Origin: Clostridiaceae bacterium
GTDB taxonomy: Bacteria > Bacillota > Clostridia > Saccharofermentanales > UBA5734
NCBI GenBank assembly: GCA_012519875.1
Contig: JAAYPL010000131.1
Coordinates: 1-9,848 of the forward strand
Direction: 5' to 3'
DNA: 9,848 bases
The position numbers were made by a program, and so were the translations under genes. Below are positions 9,428 to 9,848 of this stretch, piece by piece. Every line of letters starts with the position of its first letter. The stretch's first letter is position 1. The notes under the pieces are model-generated. The model was not told the DNA's origin. It ran no database searches and saw only the letters and a list, made by a program, of their open reading frames with translations.

Positions 9428-9434
9428 ATCTAAA

Positions 9435-9848
9435 ATGCCCGAATGGTTTGTCATTATTATGATTGCCGGCGGCCTGCTCTTTGGTGCCGCCGGATGGTTC
9501 TTTTTCCGCAAAATGCCCACGACCTGGCTGTTGGATTATTCGGAAACCGAAATCTCCCAGGCCTTGCTTGAACAGCAACAACTAGCGATCTGGCCGGATC
9601 TGGTTTTGTTGATGGTTTCCGACGCTGTGATTTTTGCGCTGGGCTGGTATTTCGTAGGGCCGGGTTTACACCTGGCTGCCGTACTGTTGGCCGCCCAGTC
9701 GCTTTTGCTGATCATTGTCGCAGATCTAAAGACCCGCATCATCCCTGATCAGTTTACCTTAGCCTTGCTTCCATGCGCGGTTTTGCTCTGGGCGGCCGAT
9801 GCCCTGACCGACGAAGCGGCCTGGCTGCCGGGTCTTCTTTACAGGTTT
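9435..9848 (+). CDS. A24-family prepilin peptidase, N-terminal part (cut by window edge)
   Basis: The first 138 codons are visible and the frame is still open at the edge. A24 (type IV prepilin) peptidases are membrane aspartyl proteases that trim leaders of pilin-like or secretion-system proteins. The key sign is IVADLKTRIIPDQFTLAL at about residues 94-111. Asp97 would be the first catalytic aspartate, and the IPD motif follows at 103-105. The second aspartate, in the GxGD motif, would lie beyond the window. Membrane segments are near residues 5-24, 56-74, 78-96 and probably 107-121. The N-terminal region has RKMPTTWLLDYSE and no CxxC pairs, so the zinc-binding methyltransferase-type domain of PilD is missing or reduced. 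Substrate pilins are not in view. The gene is divergent from glgP. Confidence 0.82.
   Translation, partial: MPEWFVIIMIAGGLLFGAAGWFFFRKMPTTWLLDYSETEISQALLEQQQLAIWPDLVLLMVSDAVIFALGWYFVGPGLHLAAVLLAAQSLLLIIVADLKTRIIPDQFTLALLPCAVLLWAADALTDEAAWLPGLLYRF

Overview
This looks like an ordinary chromosomal segment of a bacterium, roughly half G+C by eye. It is densely coded, with strong AGGAG/GGAGG-type ribosome binding sites and sigma-70-like promoters. meso-Diaminopimelate dehydrogenase, a small YdbC-type PC4 protein, a family-1 extracellular solute-binding protein and a CxxC-less A24 prepilin peptidase together point to the Bacillota, most likely a Clostridia-like anaerobe. That placement is inference; no rRNA or other marker is present.

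Layout, left to right. 1-548 (+) is the 3' end of feoB, the ferrous iron permease. After 66 bp comes a short DtxR/MntR-type metalloregulator (615-1019, +). On the opposite strand, converging on it, is ligA (1109-3169, -). Seven bases upstream of ligA ends a six-helix membrane protein of unknown function (3177-3806, -), so the two probably share a transcript. A 164-bp divergent region rich in small dyads separates this pair from ddh (3971-4960, +). Next are a 79-residue PC4/YdbC-like ssDNA-binding protein (5034-5273, -), an orphan solute-binding protein (5388-6839, -) and glycogen phosphorylase glgP (6884-9256, -). The glgP and solute-binding genes are 44 bp apart behind one near-consensus promoter. 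The window ends inside an A24 prepilin peptidase gene (9435 to the edge, +), divergent from glgP.

Functional links are modest. feoB plus the regulator is a plausible iron uptake and control unit. glgP plus the solute-binding protein may connect uptake of a sugar with glucan phosphorolysis, but no permease or ATPase gene is visible. ddh supplies meso-DAP for peptidoglycan and lysine. I found no RNA gene, CRISPR array, insertion sequence, prophage or toxin-antitoxin pair, and no intergenic stretch longer than about 180 bp. I see no clearly new system. The most useful leads are the mixed metal-ligand set of the regulator, the solute-binding protein without partners or a proper lipobox, and the unknown membrane protein next to ligA.
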